Below are positions 28,080-36,697 of a stretch of 64,000 nt of DNA, piece by piece. Each line of letters begins with the position of its first letter. Positions within the stretch are counted from its first letter, which is position 1. Location: NCBI RefSeq assembly GCF_002976435.1, contig NZ_PUGF01000005.1, positions 1 through 64,000 on the forward strand, given 5' to 3'. The notes under the pieces are model-generated. The model searched no databases, had not been told where the DNA came from, and saw only the letters and a list, made by a program, of their open reading frames with translations. The DNA is from Solimicrobium silvestre. Lineage in GTDB: Bacteria > Pseudomonadota > Gammaproteobacteria > Burkholderiales > Burkholderiaceae_D. Made by a program: the position numbers and the translations under genes.

Positions 28080-28901
28080 TTATTTTTGACATTTTACACA
28101 GTAAAAAGTAGAACGTTGCCCTTGTTTAACTTGTTGGATCAAAGTGTTGCATTTGCGGCATGGCAACCCAGTTCGATCATATACATAGTAGTTTTGTTGG
28201 AAATACCCGCTTTGTCCATCGACGCCAACAAAGTCACGCAAACTACTACCACCTTTAGTAATCGCGTCAGCCAGAATTTTTTGTATCGCCAACGCCAGTT
28301 TCTTATAACGCGCCAACGTTAATTCGGAGGACGGCGTGTAAGGGTTTATACCAGAAATAAATAAGCTCTCTGAAGCATAGATGTTTCCCACGCCAACCAC
28401 AACATCGCCCGCCAATAACATTTGCTTCACCGCAATCTTACGATGTCTGGTTGCGGTATATAGCACGGCACCATTAAATTGTTCGGTGAGCGGCTCCATG
28501 CCTAAGCGCTGCAATAGCGGGTATTGTTCAATTGCACCATCTGCCGCGTCATGCCATAACACCGCACCAAAGCGGCGCGGATCTGTCAGCCTGAGTAATT
28601 GCTCACCCAAAACAATATCCATGTGGTCATGCAATTGTGCAGGAGTGTGAATCGGCAAAATACGGATGTGCCCAGACATGCCTAAATGAATGATTAAGGT
28701 GCCTTTTTTAAATACAATCAGCAAATATTTACCGCGCCGACCCGTACTCTGCACTGTCTGGCCGACCACTTTTTGCGCTAAATCGGCGGGAAACGGCCAG
28801 CGTAATCCGGCGCGCCGCAATACTAGACCCGTTACGCGTTGCTCAACTAAATAAGGACTAACGCCCAAACGGGTAACTTCAACTTCAGGTAATTCGGGCA
28901 T
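28080..28901 (-). CDS. mutM: Formamidopyrimidine-DNA glycosylase MutM
   Basis: MutM (Fpg) excises 8-oxoguanine paired with C and formamidopyrimidines and nicks the strand. The 273-residue sequence begins PELPEVEV, with the catalytic N-terminal proline and Glu. The conserved lysine in KGTLIIHLGMSG and the H2TH segment (VGNIYASESLF) are present. The C-terminal zinc finger is intact, with CRKC and CVKC spaced 16 residues apart. The gene is 63 bases upstream of the dynamin-like gene and in line with mutY, so the three may form one unit against oxidised guanine. Confidence 0.95.
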   Translation of the reverse strand: MPELPEVEVTRLGVSPYLVEQRVTGLVLRRAGLRWPFPADLAQKVVGQTVQSTGRRGKYLLIVFKKGTLIIHLGMSGHIRILPIHTPAQLHDHMDIVLGEQLLRLTDPRRFGAVLWHDAADGAIEQYPLLQRLGMEPLTEQFNGAVLYTATRHRKIAVKQMLLAGDVVVGVGNIYASESLFISGINPYTPSSELTLARYKKLALAIQKILADAITKGGSSLRDFVGVDGQSGYFQQNYYVYDRTGLPCRKCNTLIQQVKQGQRSTFYCVKCQK

Positions 28902-28996
28902 AATTCTGTCTATTCACTCGGTTATTTTCTATATATATTGCAGACTTGCTTCTGAACTATGTACAATTAAAATTGCTATCCAAACAGGATTATCTC

Positions 28997-30787
28997 TTGA
29001 AAATTTCTTACTATATTGTACCGCTAGCATTGATATCCGGCATCTTATCTGGTTGTGCCAGCATGACCCCTGCCATTAATGAGGCCAGCAATATCACCTT
29101 AGTGCCAGATCCGGCGCCAATTATTCCCGAAGAGTCAACTTCTGTCGCTAGTAAGGAAAATCTCCCCAATGTTGAGCTAACCGATGAGATTTTGTTTAAA
29201 GTAGTTAGCGCCGAAATTGCTTTCCAGCGCGCAGATTTCCCCGCCGCATTTGCCACAATGATGGCGGTAGCGCAACAAACTCGTGACCCGCGCTTACCTA
29301 AGCGGGCGATGGAAATGGCACTGATCGCCAAGCAACCTCTACAAGCTTTTATTGCCTCGCGCTTATGGCATGAATACTCACCTGACTCCGATGAAGCGAC
29401 GCAATATTATTTGGGCTTCATGGTCATCAACAATAATTTAGCAGAAGTAAACACCATTATTTCGCAACGTTTAGCGGGGGCGACTCCCAAAGAGCGCGGC
29501 CTGATCATACTGCAGACACAACGTTTGGTCATGCGCGGCACTGACAAAGAAGCGTCGTTTAAATTGCTGGAAGAATTGTGTAAGCCCTATCCTGATCTCC
29601 TTGAAACACATCTTGCCTTAGCCCAAGCTGCATACGCCAGCAATAACAGCGTGCGCGCCTTGGTTGAGGCACACGCGGCAATTATGTTAAGCCCTAACTC
29701 TCAAATTGCAGCACTCACATTAGCGCAGGTCAGCGCTTCGCCTGACGCTGCGTTAAAAGCGTTGGCAGATTTTTTAATACAAAATCCCACTGCACACGAA
29801 GTCAGACGAGCTTATGCGGGCATGCTGATTGAGCAAAAACAATTTGCCCAAGCTCGCAGTCAGTTCGATATCTTGCAAGCTGAAAGACCGCAAGACCCGG
29901 CAATTATGTATACGCAAGGCGTGTTGGCGTTACAAATGAATGATGTGGTCTCCGCAGAGAAGAATCTGAAAGACTTTGTTAATGAGCTTGAAGCTTCATC
30001 GTCTGAACAGCGAGACCCAACTTCTGCCTACCTGTATTTGTCGCAAATTGCCGATGACCGTAATGATGGCGTTGCTGCGCTGGATTGGTTGAGTAAAGTG
30101 CAATCTTATAACGGTAAAAACGCGGCTTATTTTAATGCGCAATTACGCACTGCTTTATTAATGGCGAAATATGGGCAACTCGATCAGGCGCGCCAATTTT
30201 TACATGAGTTAAAAGCCAGCCCGGAAGAACAAATTGAAATAATTCAACTGGACGCTGAATTATTGCGCAACGCTAAACGCGACGCGGATGCAATGTCCCT
30301 GTTGCAAGAAGCCACTAAAAGCCATCCGGATAATCCTGATCTGTTGTACGACTTTGCCATGATGGCGGAGAAGTTTGACCGTATCGACGAGATGGAAAAA
30401 GCGTTACGTCAGGTGATTAAAATCAACCCTGAAAACCAACATGCCTATAACGCACTCGGTTATTCATTCGCGGACCGAAATATCCGACTTCCGGAAGCGC
30501 GCGCACTCATCGAAAAAGCGCTTTCTTTAGCGCCGGATGACGCGTTTATTATTGATAGCATGGGTTGGCTCGAATTTCGGGAAAATCAAAATGAAAAAGC
30601 CTTGGCCTTTTTGCAGCGCGCTTATCAAATTCGTCCCGATGTAGAGATTGCAGTACATGTGGGCGAAGTTTTGTGGAGCATGGGTGATCAGCAAAAAGCT
30701 AAAAGCATCTGGAAAGAAGCTCAGCAAAAAGATCCAAGCAATGCTGCATTAAAAAGCACGCTGGAACGTCTTAAAGTAAGCCTTTAA
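28997..30787 (+). CDS. TPR-repeat outer-membrane lipoprotein
   Basis: The 596-residue protein is a predicted lipoprotein. The best start is a TTG at 28997 with a CAGGA-type ribosome site, giving MKISYYIVPL and a lipobox LSGC with Cys near residue 19. The frame extends to a TTG at 28946, which would spoil the signal. The rest is built of helical tetratricopeptide repeats, strongest in the C-terminal third (HAYNALGYSFADRN, AFIIDSMGWLEFREN). TPR lipoproteins just before lolB are common in betaproteobacteria; their role is unknown but protein-complex scaffolding at the outer membrane is likely. A strong terminator follows. Confidence 0.85.
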   Translation: MKISYYIVPLALISGILSGCASMTPAINEASNITLVPDPAPIIPEESTSVASKENLPNVELTDEILFKVVSAEIAFQRADFPAAFATMMAVAQQTRDPRLPKRAMEMALIAKQPLQAFIASRLWHEYSPDSDEATQYYLGFMVINNNLAEVNTIISQRLAGATPKERGLIILQTQRLVMRGTDKEASFKLLEELCKPYPDLLETHLALAQAAYASNNSVRALVEAHAAIMLSPNSQIAALTLAQVSASPDAALKALADFLIQNPTAHEVRRAYAGMLIEQKQFAQARSQFDILQAERPQDPAIMYTQGVLALQMNDVVSAEKNLKDFVNELEASSSEQRDPTSAYLYLSQIADDRNDGVAALDWLSKVQSYNGKNAAYFNAQLRTALLMAKYGQLDQARQFLHELKASPEEQIEIIQLDAELLRNAKRDADAMSLLQEATKSHPDNPDLLYDFAMMAEKFDRIDEMEKALRQVIKINPENQHAYNALGYSFADRNIRLPEARALIEKALSLAPDDAFIIDSMGWLEFRENQNEKALAFLQRAYQIRPDVEIAVHVGEVLWSMGDQQKAKSIWKEAQQKDPSNAALKSTLERLKVSL

Positions 30788-30803
30788 ACTGATCTAATCT
30801 CAC

Positions 30804-30837
30804 AATGGCGCACTCTTAAAAGAGTGCGCCATTTTTA
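30804..30837 (+). terminator. Intrinsic terminator after the TPR lipoprotein gene
   Basis: A perfect 14-bp stem (aatggcgcactctt, 30804-30817; aagagtgcgccatt, 30820-30833) with a two-base loop is followed by T residues. It separates the TPR gene from lolB, which therefore needs its own promoter or read-through. Confidence 0.85.
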
Positions 30838-30852
30838 ACTTATTCCAATTCT

Positions 30853-31473
30853 ATGCGCACAAGTATACTATCCAGCTTACGCTACACAGTGCTGTGTTTT
30901 GCCATCTGCCTGTCCGCCTGCAGCAGCCTGACTCCATCCTCGCCGACCAACGCATCGCAGCTACCAACCACGCGTGAATACCATCAACAGATAGAAATGT
31001 CCGGGCGCTTATCCGCGCAATACGAAGCGAACAATAAACCGCAAGCGGTACACATTAATTTTAGCTGGTCACAAACTCCCCAACAAACCCTGATTACCTT
31101 AGGCTCACCAACAGGACAAACGCTGGCGACAATTTTAATTAACGCGCAAGGTGCGCAATTAACCCAAGCTGATAAAGCGCCGCGTTTTGCGAGTGACGCG
31201 AATCAATTGTTTATAGACATGCTAGGTTGGCCTTTGCCGATTGCAGGCCTTAAGGATTGGCTACAAGGCTTTATTACGGCCGACCACGCCACGCCCATTA
31301 CAGAGGCTACCTCTAACAACGCATTGGTTGTAGATGGCTGGTTGCTGCGCTATGCAAGCTGGCAAACTGAAAATAATGTTGAACGTCCAAAACGGCTGGA
31401 TTTATCACGTCAAACCGAGCCGGCGGGTTTGGTTTCGTTGCGCATAGTGGTCGATGAATGGAATGGGCAATGA
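30853..31473 (+). CDS. lolB: Outer-membrane lipoprotein receptor LolB
   Basis: LolB receives lipoproteins from LolA and inserts them into the outer membrane; it is itself a lipoprotein. The 206-residue precursor has a signal peptide with lipobox LSAC (Cys near residue 24). The mature part shows the family motifs MSGRLSAQYEAN and VNFSW-like HINFSW, then WPLPIAGLKDWLQG near residue 130. Its TGA overlaps the ispE ATG by four bases. lolB-ispE linkage is widely conserved. Confidence 0.92.
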   Translation: MRTSILSSLRYTVLCFAICLSACSSLTPSSPTNASQLPTTREYHQQIEMSGRLSAQYEANNKPQAVHINFSWSQTPQQTLITLGSPTGQTLATILINAQGAQLTQADKAPRFASDANQLFIDMLGWPLPIAGLKDWLQGFITADHATPITEATSNNALVVDGWLLRYASWQTENNVERPKRLDLSRQTEPAGLVSLRIVVDEWNGQ

Positions 31474-32333
31474 CAGTCAGCAGCTTAAAGAATTGCCCTG
31501 CGCCAGCCAAGCTGAATTTATTTTTGCATGTCACGGGGCAGCGCTCCGATGGCTATCATTTACTGGAGTCGGCGTTTCAGTTAATCGATCATGTTGATTT
31601 ACTACATTTCTCTTTGCGCGATGATGCAAAAATTATTCGCACCAATGAGTTGGCTGGGGTTCCTGCCGAGACGGATTTAGTGGTGCGTGCCGCCAGATTA
31701 TTGCAAGTCCATACCAGCAGTAAATTAGGCGCAGAGATTACCCTAGACAAAAAACTGCCAATGGGTGGCGGCTTAGGCGGTGGTTCTTCAGATGCGGCAA
31801 CTACGTTGATTGCATTAAATCGTTTGTGGGAGACTGATTTATCACGTCAGCAATTAATGCAACTGGGCTTGCAATTGGGCGCTGATGTGCCGTTTTTTCT
31901 GTTCGGCCAAAACGCGTTTGCGCAGGGAATTGGTGAAAAATTAACCCCACTAATTACCCCGGATTGTTGGTATGTAGTGATAGAGCCGGGAGTATCTGTG
32001 CCTACCCAAGCAATATTTTCTTCAAAAGCATTGACAAGAAATAGCTCATCCATTAAAGTGTCGGACTTCCAGCAGTACCCCAAAGGGAACTGGAGAAATG
32101 ATTTGCAGAGCGTCGCAATTCAATTATTTCCTGAAATTTTAGTTGCAATAGACTGGCTAAATAAATATGGAAATGCTAGAATGACGGGCTCCGGTTCTTG
32201 TGTGTTTTGTGCCTGCAGTAGTGAAGATGCAGCAAATGAAATACTCAAGGATATTCCAGGTGAGTTGCAAGATTGGACAGCCTGGAAAGCTAAAGCGTTA
32301 AATGAACATCCTTTAACGAATTGGTTAGGATAA
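31470..32333 (+). CDS. ispE: 4-diphosphocytidyl-2-C-methyl-D-erythritol kinase
   Basis: IspE phosphorylates CDP-methylerythritol in the non-mevalonate isoprenoid pathway. The GHMP-kinase ATP loop is LPMGGGLGGGSSDAAT, near residue 95. The N-terminal PAPAKLNLFLHVTGQR holds the catalytic lysine region, and the C-terminal MTGSGSCVF is conserved. I take the ATG at 31470 (287 residues), which overlaps the lolB TGA; an ATG at 31458 would add four residues. tRNA-Gln lies 69 bases downstream. Confidence 0.94.
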   Translation: MTVSSLKNCPAPAKLNLFLHVTGQRSDGYHLLESAFQLIDHVDLLHFSLRDDAKIIRTNELAGVPAETDLVVRAARLLQVHTSSKLGAEITLDKKLPMGGGLGGGSSDAATTLIALNRLWETDLSRQQLMQLGLQLGADVPFFLFGQNAFAQGIGEKLTPLITPDCWYVVIEPGVSVPTQAIFSSKALTRNSSSIKVSDFQQYPKGNWRNDLQSVAIQLFPEILVAIDWLNKYGNARMTGSGSCVFCACSSEDAANEILKDIPGELQDWTAWKAKALNEHPLTNWLG

Positions 32334-32402
32334 TAAGTTTTAACCCAAGTTTTAGTTTTATCGTTGCGAGGTTAATCACTTAGCAAGTAACGGTAAAAAT
32401 GT

Positions 32403-32479
32403 AGGGGATTCGCCAAGTTGGTTAAGGCACTGGATTTTGATTCCAGCATGCGGAGGTTCGAGTCCTCCATCCCCTGCCA
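32403..32479 (+). tRNA. tRNA-Gln (anticodon TTG)
   Basis: The 77-base gene folds as a standard cloverleaf. The acceptor stem pairs aggggat (32403-32409) with atcccct, followed by discriminator G and an encoded CCA ending at 32479. The anticodon stem ctgga/tccag encloses the loop ttttgat, giving anticodon TTG. The T arm is ggagg-ttcgagt-cctcc. Its place between ispE and prs is the usual betaproteobacterial one. Confidence 0.96.
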
Positions 32480-32487
32480 AAATACGA

Positions 32488-32519
32488 GCCGCCGCATTAG
32501 TTTTGATGCGGCGGCTTTT
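32488..32519 (+). terminator. Intrinsic terminator after tRNA-Gln
   Basis: A 10-bp GC-rich stem (gccgccgcat 32488-32497; atgcggcggc 32506-32515) with an 8-base loop is followed by TTTT. It begins nine bases after the tRNA CCA end. Confidence 0.85.
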
Positions 32520-32541
32520 GAGTTTAAATTCACAGCGTTTG

Positions 32542-32570
32542 TTGACATAATCTCAGCACTTTGATTTCTA
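32542..32570 (+). promoter_or_regulatory. Predicted prs promoter
   Basis: A perfect -35 box TTGACA (32542-32547) is followed after 17 bases by TTTCTA (32565-32570). It lies just after the tRNA terminator and about 100 bases before the prs ATG, so prs has a leader of roughly 90 bases. Confidence 0.5.
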
Positions 32571-32668
32571 TTAGCATTTAAAAATAATCAAGCTATTATT
32601 ATTTTTAAGGGCAATCGAAATAACAATCCCGCTATTAATCTCGTTACTACTCTCGCCTAAAGGCTGCC

Positions 32669-33619
32669 ATGGCACATGATAATTTGATGGTCTTCACCGG
32701 TAACGCCAATCCTGCCTTAGCGGCCGGCGTTGCTAAACAACTGGGCTTGTCACTTGGCAAAGCGGTTGTATCTAAATTTTCCGATGGCGAGATCACCGTT
32801 GAAATCAATGAAAACGTGCGTGGTAAAGACGTTTTTATCATTCAATCAACCTGCGTTCCAACTAACGACAGCTTGATGGAATTAATGTTAATGGTCGATG
32901 CGTTAAAACGCGCCTCTGCTGGCCGCATTACTGCTGCAATTCCTTATTTCGGTTACGCCAGACAAGATCGCCGCCCACGTTCGGCGCGCGTTGCCATCTC
33001 GGCTAAAGTTGTTGCTAATATGTTAGAAGAAGTTGGTGTTGAGCGCGTAATCATTATGGATTTGCATGCCGACCAAATTCAAGGTTTCTTTGATATTCCA
33101 GTTGATAACATCTACGCATCCCCGATTTTATTGCGTGACTTAATCGCTAAAAATTACGACGATTTATTAGTGGTTTCTCCAGACGTTGGCGGCGTAGTGC
33201 GCGCCCGTGCTTTGGCAAAACATTTAAATTGCGACTTGGCGATTATTGATAAACGCCGTCCTAAAGCCAATGTTTCCGAAGTCATGAACATCATTGGTGA
33301 AGTTGAAGGCCGTAACTGCGTCATTATGGATGACATGGTCGACACCGCCGGCACGCTGACTAAAGCCGCTGAAGTGTTAAAAGAACGTGGTGCTAAAAAA
33401 GTATTGGCATATTGCACACACCCAGTATTATCGGGCCCGGCAATTCAACGTATTACCGATTCGCCATTAGATGAATTAGTCGTTACCGATACGATCCCAT
33501 TGTCTGCCGCCGCATTAAACTGCAGCAAAATCAGACAGTTATCGTGTGATGCAATTTTGGCTGAAACGATACGCCGCATTACCAAGGGCGATTCAGTTAT
33601 CTCCCTGTTTGCAGATTAA
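32669..33619 (+). CDS. prs: Ribose-phosphate pyrophosphokinase
   Basis: Prs makes PRPP from ribose-5-phosphate and ATP for nucleotide, NAD, histidine and tryptophan synthesis. The 316-residue protein shows [10 protein letters not shown] near the N-terminus, the SDGEITVEI metal-binding region, and [15 protein letters not shown], the flexible ATP loop near residue 100. The PRPP-binding signature is [13 protein letters not shown] (near 215-230). It sits between tRNA-Gln and rplY as in related genomes. Confidence 0.97.
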   Translation: MAHDNLMVFTGNANPALAAGVAKQLGLSLGKAVVSKFSDGEITVEINENVRGKDVFIIQSTCVPTNDSLMELMLMVDALKRASAGRITAAIPYFGYARQDRRPRSARVAISAKVVANMLEEVGVERVIIMDLHADQIQGFFDIPVDNIYASPILLRDLIAKNYDDLLVVSPDVGGVVRARALAKHLNCDLAIIDKRRPKANVSEVMNIIGEVEGRNCVIMDDMVDTAGTLTKAAEVLKERGAKKVLAYCTHPVLSGPAIQRITDSPLDELVVTDTIPLSAAALNCSKIRQLSCDAILAETIRRITKGDSVISLFAD

Positions 33620-33800
33620 GACGAACCTACGCAAAACCGCTCCAGCGGCGTTACACCTCCTGGTCGTACAAGTTGTACTGCCTTCGTCGGTGCTCCTTGC
33701 TGGAACAATTTTACGTAAGTCCTACTAAGATTTACTACGCAGTCAGTTTCTGGCTGTAATTTTAGTTTCCTGGTCGCGGGAAACTCAACGCAAAAGTTCA
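33620..33800. repeat. prs-rplY spacer with nested inverted repeats
   Basis: This spacer holds a long imperfect hairpin. The left arm tacgcaaaaccgctccagc near 33630 pairs with the segment reading gctggaacaattttacgta near 33700-33718, differing only at transitions. Inside it is the 13-base palindrome gtacaagttgtac. Mismatches are such that the minus-strand RNA would pair through G-U, so the element may be read from that strand or be a mobile repeat. No gene is seen. Confidence 0.5.
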
Positions 33801-33824
33801 CTTTTGCACATTTTGGAGCTTCAC

Positions 33825-34424
33825 ATGAAAGTTATTGCATTTAAACGCACATTACAGGGCACCGGAGCGAGCCGCCGCCTGCGTAAAGCTGGTCAAACTC
33901 CTGGTATCGTCTACGGCGGTACAGCAGCACCGGTATCGATCACTTTGGATCACAACGCGTTGTACCATGCGTTGAAAAAAGAAGTGTTCCACTCCTCAAT
34001 TTTGGATTTGGAAATTGATGGCACAGTTGAAAAAGTATTGTTACGTGACTTCCAAGTCCACGCATACAAACAATTAGTTTTGCACGCTGATTTCCAACGT
34101 GTTGATGCTAACCACAAAATCCACGTAAAAGTGCCTTTGCATTTCACTAACGCTGACGTTTCTCCAGCAGTTAAATTGCATGCAGCTGTAATCAGCCACG
34201 TAATGGTTGAGTTGGAAATTTCTTGCTTGCCAGGTCAATTGCCAGAATTCATTATTGCTGATTTGGCTAATTTGGATGCAGGTCAATCTTTACACGTTAA
34301 AGACATCGTATTGCCTGAAGGCGTTACAGCAATTATCCACGGTGAAAATCAAACCGTAGCTATCGCTGTTATCCCAGCTGGCGCAACTGCTGCTGAAGCA
34401 GAAGCTGTCGCTGAAAAGAAATAA
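33825..34424 (+). CDS. rplY: 50S ribosomal protein L25/general stress protein Ctc
   Basis: L25 binds 5S rRNA in the large subunit. This is the long CTC form: an L25 domain (residues 1-90) plus a C-terminal beta-rich TL5/CTC domain (about 100-185), then an Ala/Glu-rich tail. The start is the ATG at 33825 with GGAG six bases upstream (199 residues). The N-terminal [20 protein letters not shown] and GIVYGG are typical. It ends at a strong terminator; pth, usually next, is absent here. Confidence 0.95.
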   Translation: MKVIAFKRTLQGTGASRRLRKAGQTPGIVYGGTAAPVSITLDHNALYHALKKEVFHSSILDLEIDGTVEKVLLRDFQVHAYKQLVLHADFQRVDANHKIHVKVPLHFTNADVSPAVKLHAAVISHVMVELEISCLPGQLPEFIIADLANLDAGQSLHVKDIVLPEGVTAIIHGENQTVAIAVIPAGATAAEAEAVAEKK

Positions 34425-34443
34425 TCGGTTAAATCCGATTGTT

Positions 34444-34470
34444 AAAAAACCGCCTTCGGGCGGTTTTTTT
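34444..34470 (+). terminator. Intrinsic terminator after rplY
   Basis: The stem aaaaaaccgcc / ggcggtttttt (34444-34454, 34459-34469) around a TTCG tetraloop is followed by T. It closes the rplY transcript 20 bases after the stop. Confidence 0.9.
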
Positions 34471-34553
34471 ATGAGGGAATTAAATTTAATTTAAACTATT
34501 TGTTAGAAGGGAATTGGTACCAAAGCTTCTAAAATTAAAATTTAGAATTCACC

Positions 34554-34882
34554 TTAAGTTGCATTCATACCAAATTGAATTTTTAAGACAGTTTCAACAG
34601 CCCGCATATCAGCCTGATTTAGCTTGCCGAGCATAGTCTTGAGACGCAGTTTGCCGCTGTCATAATTTGATCTGCCATTACCTTATTTTTTTGTCCAGCC
34701 AACGTAATCACTGTTTCACTTGGATAGATCCGGTCAGTATTGCTGCTTATTGGTACAACTTGTACTCGCGCCATATGCTGGTTAGCAGCATCATTACTCA
34801 CAATCACGGCAGGTCGTGTCTTACGGATTTCACTACCGACTGCCGGGTCAAACTCAACACACCAAACTTCACCGCGTTTCAT
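34554..34882 (-). pseudogene. MazF/PemK-family toxin with a one-base frameshift
   Basis: The N-terminal part is a clear MazF-type endoribonuclease: MKRGEVWCVEFDPAVGSEIRKTR-like start, then RPAVIVSNDAAN and VQVVPISSNT. After MADQIMTA the frame shifts. Within 34651-34660 one base is missing relative to the family pattern, so the annotated frame ends after a few unrelated residues at 34619. The next frame continues with KLRLKTMLGKLNQADMRAVE and ILE-type ending to a TAA at 34554-34556. The full length of 329 bases is 330 minus one, as expected for a single deletion. The C-terminal helix would be lost, so the toxin is probably dead unless the shift is a sequencing error. The ATG at 34882 overlaps the antitoxin stop by 14 bases. 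Confidence 0.75.
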
Positions 34883-35102
34883 GGGTAACATCTTGTATAA
34901 GGGCGTTGCACCATTCACCGGCTTCTGCTTCACGCTTAGTATCTGCTGCCATTGCTTGATAGCCCGCGTCCAACGTATCTTCTTTCAATACGTAAGGACG
35001 TGCCAAACCTTCCAAAAATTGGCTAATATTGCCACGACCAATAACCTTATGCAGACCCGCATAGACTGCTTCGTCAATGGTAATTGTCATTTTGCGTTGC
35101 AT
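34869..35102 (-). CDS. MazE/RHH-type antitoxin
   Basis: The 77-residue protein begins at the ATG at 35102 with an AAGGTG ribosome site; a longer frame opens at 35159 but lacks support. Its N-terminus, KMTITIDEAVYAGLHKVIG, is the beta-strand and helix of a ribbon-helix-helix operator binder. The acidic C-terminus (EAEAGEWCNALI) would wrap the partner toxin. It is translated ahead of the overlapping toxin, the normal order. With the toxin frameshifted this antitoxin may be an orphan that still represses its promoter. Confidence 0.82.
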   Translation of the reverse strand: MQRKMTITIDEAVYAGLHKVIGRGNISQFLEGLARPYVLKEDTLDAGYQAMAADTKREAEAGEWCNALIQDVTHETR

Positions 35103-35409
35103 GATTTCACCTTGTAATATACACGTACATATATCACTCTTTAAAAGATACTTGTACAATCAGAACTTTCCCTACAGTTGCTTCACTGGATCTGAATAAT
35201 AACTTGCGCTGATACATTAAATTTACCAGTGGTTACGGTTTTTTATTGGCTAATTCATGGAAGCGGGTTCTTTCGAATTTGAACGCAGTTGATGCTGTGT
35301 GCAGATACTGCACTTAAAAAAAATACTTACATGCAAAAAGAAGATAGCGTTGCCACTCTGAGTGCAAGCAAGGATTCATGTATCGCTGCTATGTGGAGTC
35401 GATATTCAC
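35103..35409. other. Spacer between the MazEF-type module and the adhesin gene
   Basis: No gene is seen in this 307-base stretch. On the minus strand at about 35158-35125 TTGTAC is followed by GATATA after 18 bases, a plausible promoter for the antitoxin. The overlapping near-palindrome atacacgtacatatat suggests autoregulation. The rest, to the adhesin stop, is unremarkable. Confidence 0.4.
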
Positions 35410-36438
35410 TCACTCATAAATAAGAGTAAAAGTCATGGCGCTATTGGCAATGCCGGCAGCTACTTTTGCAGCAGTCTGTATATATCTGGCATTAAAAGGA
35501 ATGCTATAGCTTCCCCCAGTTGTTATATTTCCAAACGCATGAGGAACGCCAAATTCTTGTACCGCTTCGTTACCGTCTGCGCTTCGTATCTCGATACCGA
35601 CACCAGCCGCGGCAGGCTTTGCACCACCCGAGTCCAGAGCAAGAATTCCATTTTTAGCATCCAATGCTGGCTTTAAAGGATCGAGCTGATACTTAACTGA
35701 CGTATTAGGGCCAGCTACGCAATTATTCAGGCGAATCTCAAATGGAACCGGACTGAGCCTGCTACCAACGCCATTAAACATCTGTGCCGTATTTGTCTTG
35801 CCCATTGGAACGGTGATATTCGGCATAGAACAGCTCACTGTTGTCACAGTCAGCCCCTTGATGGTCAGTGTTGCTTCCGTTGACCAATAATTTTGGTTAT
35901 TACGCAAAATACCTGTGCCAATTGCATACGACCCAAGGCTACCTCCGTTCGTGGCTCCGGTCTTATAAAATGCCAGCAGAAATTGCCCCCGTATAGGCTG
36001 AACTGGCATAAATCCTGGATAAGTACAGACAAGCCTATTCCAGCTAGCGTGGATCTCTGGACCCAAATTAACTCCATCTATCCAAGCGCTACTGCCATCA
36101 CAATTGCCAATTGACCTCAGGCCGAGCGCAAAACCGACACCAGAAATACTCGTATTGTAAACACGCCGACCATTAATCATGCGATTGAAGCTACCGCCAT
36201 AGGCTTTAACCCCAAGCGATTGTGAGCTATAGGTTCCTGAGCAGTTGTAAAGCTGAAATGGTCCGGTTTCTATATCCGGCCCGATCTGTGTTCCAATTGG
36301 CGCGTCCTGTGCAACGGACAAATTGAATGGCATCTGGAACGTACTTTGTGTCTCGGTGGTGCAGGCTGCCAGAGCCGTTGATGCAGAGAACGCCAAGGCA
36401 CACAAAATAAAATTTAAAACAGCTGGGAGTTTAATCAT
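35410..36438 (-). CDS. Fimbrial tip adhesin-like protein B
   Basis: The 342-residue precursor has a signal peptide (cut near ALA-ACTTE, residue 24), an N-terminal domain of about 180 residues and a C-terminal pilin domain. The latter starts at LTIKGLTVTTVSCSMPN and ends with the typical penultimate-aromatic tail TFTLIYE used for donor-strand exchange. Its pilin domain is about 93% identical to that of the neighbouring adhesin A, while the N-terminal domains are far more diverged apart from a few blocks (IGNCDG, FPVQPI/MPVQPI, GQFLL). This fits alternative receptor-binding heads on one fimbria. It is the last gene of the fim operon. Confidence 0.82.
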   Translation of the reverse strand: MIKLPAVLNFILCALAFSASTALAACTTETQSTFQMPFNLSVAQDAPIGTQIGPDIETGPFQLYNCSGTYSSQSLGVKAYGGSFNRMINGRRVYNTSISGVGFALGLRSIGNCDGSSAWIDGVNLGPEIHASWNRLVCTYPGFMPVQPIRGQFLLAFYKTGATNGGSLGSYAIGTGILRNNQNYWSTEATLTIKGLTVTTVSCSMPNITVPMGKTNTAQMFNGVGSRLSPVPFEIRLNNCVAGPNTSVKYQLDPLKPALDAKNGILALDSGGAKPAAAGVGIEIRSADGNEAVQEFGVPHAFGNITTGGSYSIPFNARYIQTAAKVAAGIANSAMTFTLIYE

Positions 36439-36584
36439 TATTTAATCCATTCTTAATAAGTGCCGCGCATCTTGTCGTCAGTGGATTGCACTTTTTTGTT
36501 AGGTGCGACATGTGTTTTTTAGCGCTATTTCCAGGGTGACATAAACAGCCTGGGATTATTTTGTGAATAGTCTTATCAAGGAGT

Positions 36585-36680
36585 TTATGCAACTGGCACG
36601 CAAGCAGCATTCAAGCTAAACAAAGGTTCACCCATTTTTTTCTGATCGGTCAAGCCGTAAGAAGTGGTGTGTCGCTCCGA
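36585..36680 (-). pseudogene. Relic of the usher 3' end between the two adhesins
   Basis: Read on the minus strand, the stretch ends with GLTDQKKMGEPLFSLNAAC and PVA-stop (TAA at 36585-36587). The usher at 37980 ends with DLTDQKKTNEPLFRLNAAC and PAA-stop. About 25 residues match before similarity fades. The non-coding DNA after each copy is also alike (for example gttaRgtgcgWcat). This is a leftover from tandem duplication of a block holding the usher end and an adhesin. Confidence 0.82.
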
Positions 36681-36697
36681 TGGAGGAAGAGATACTC

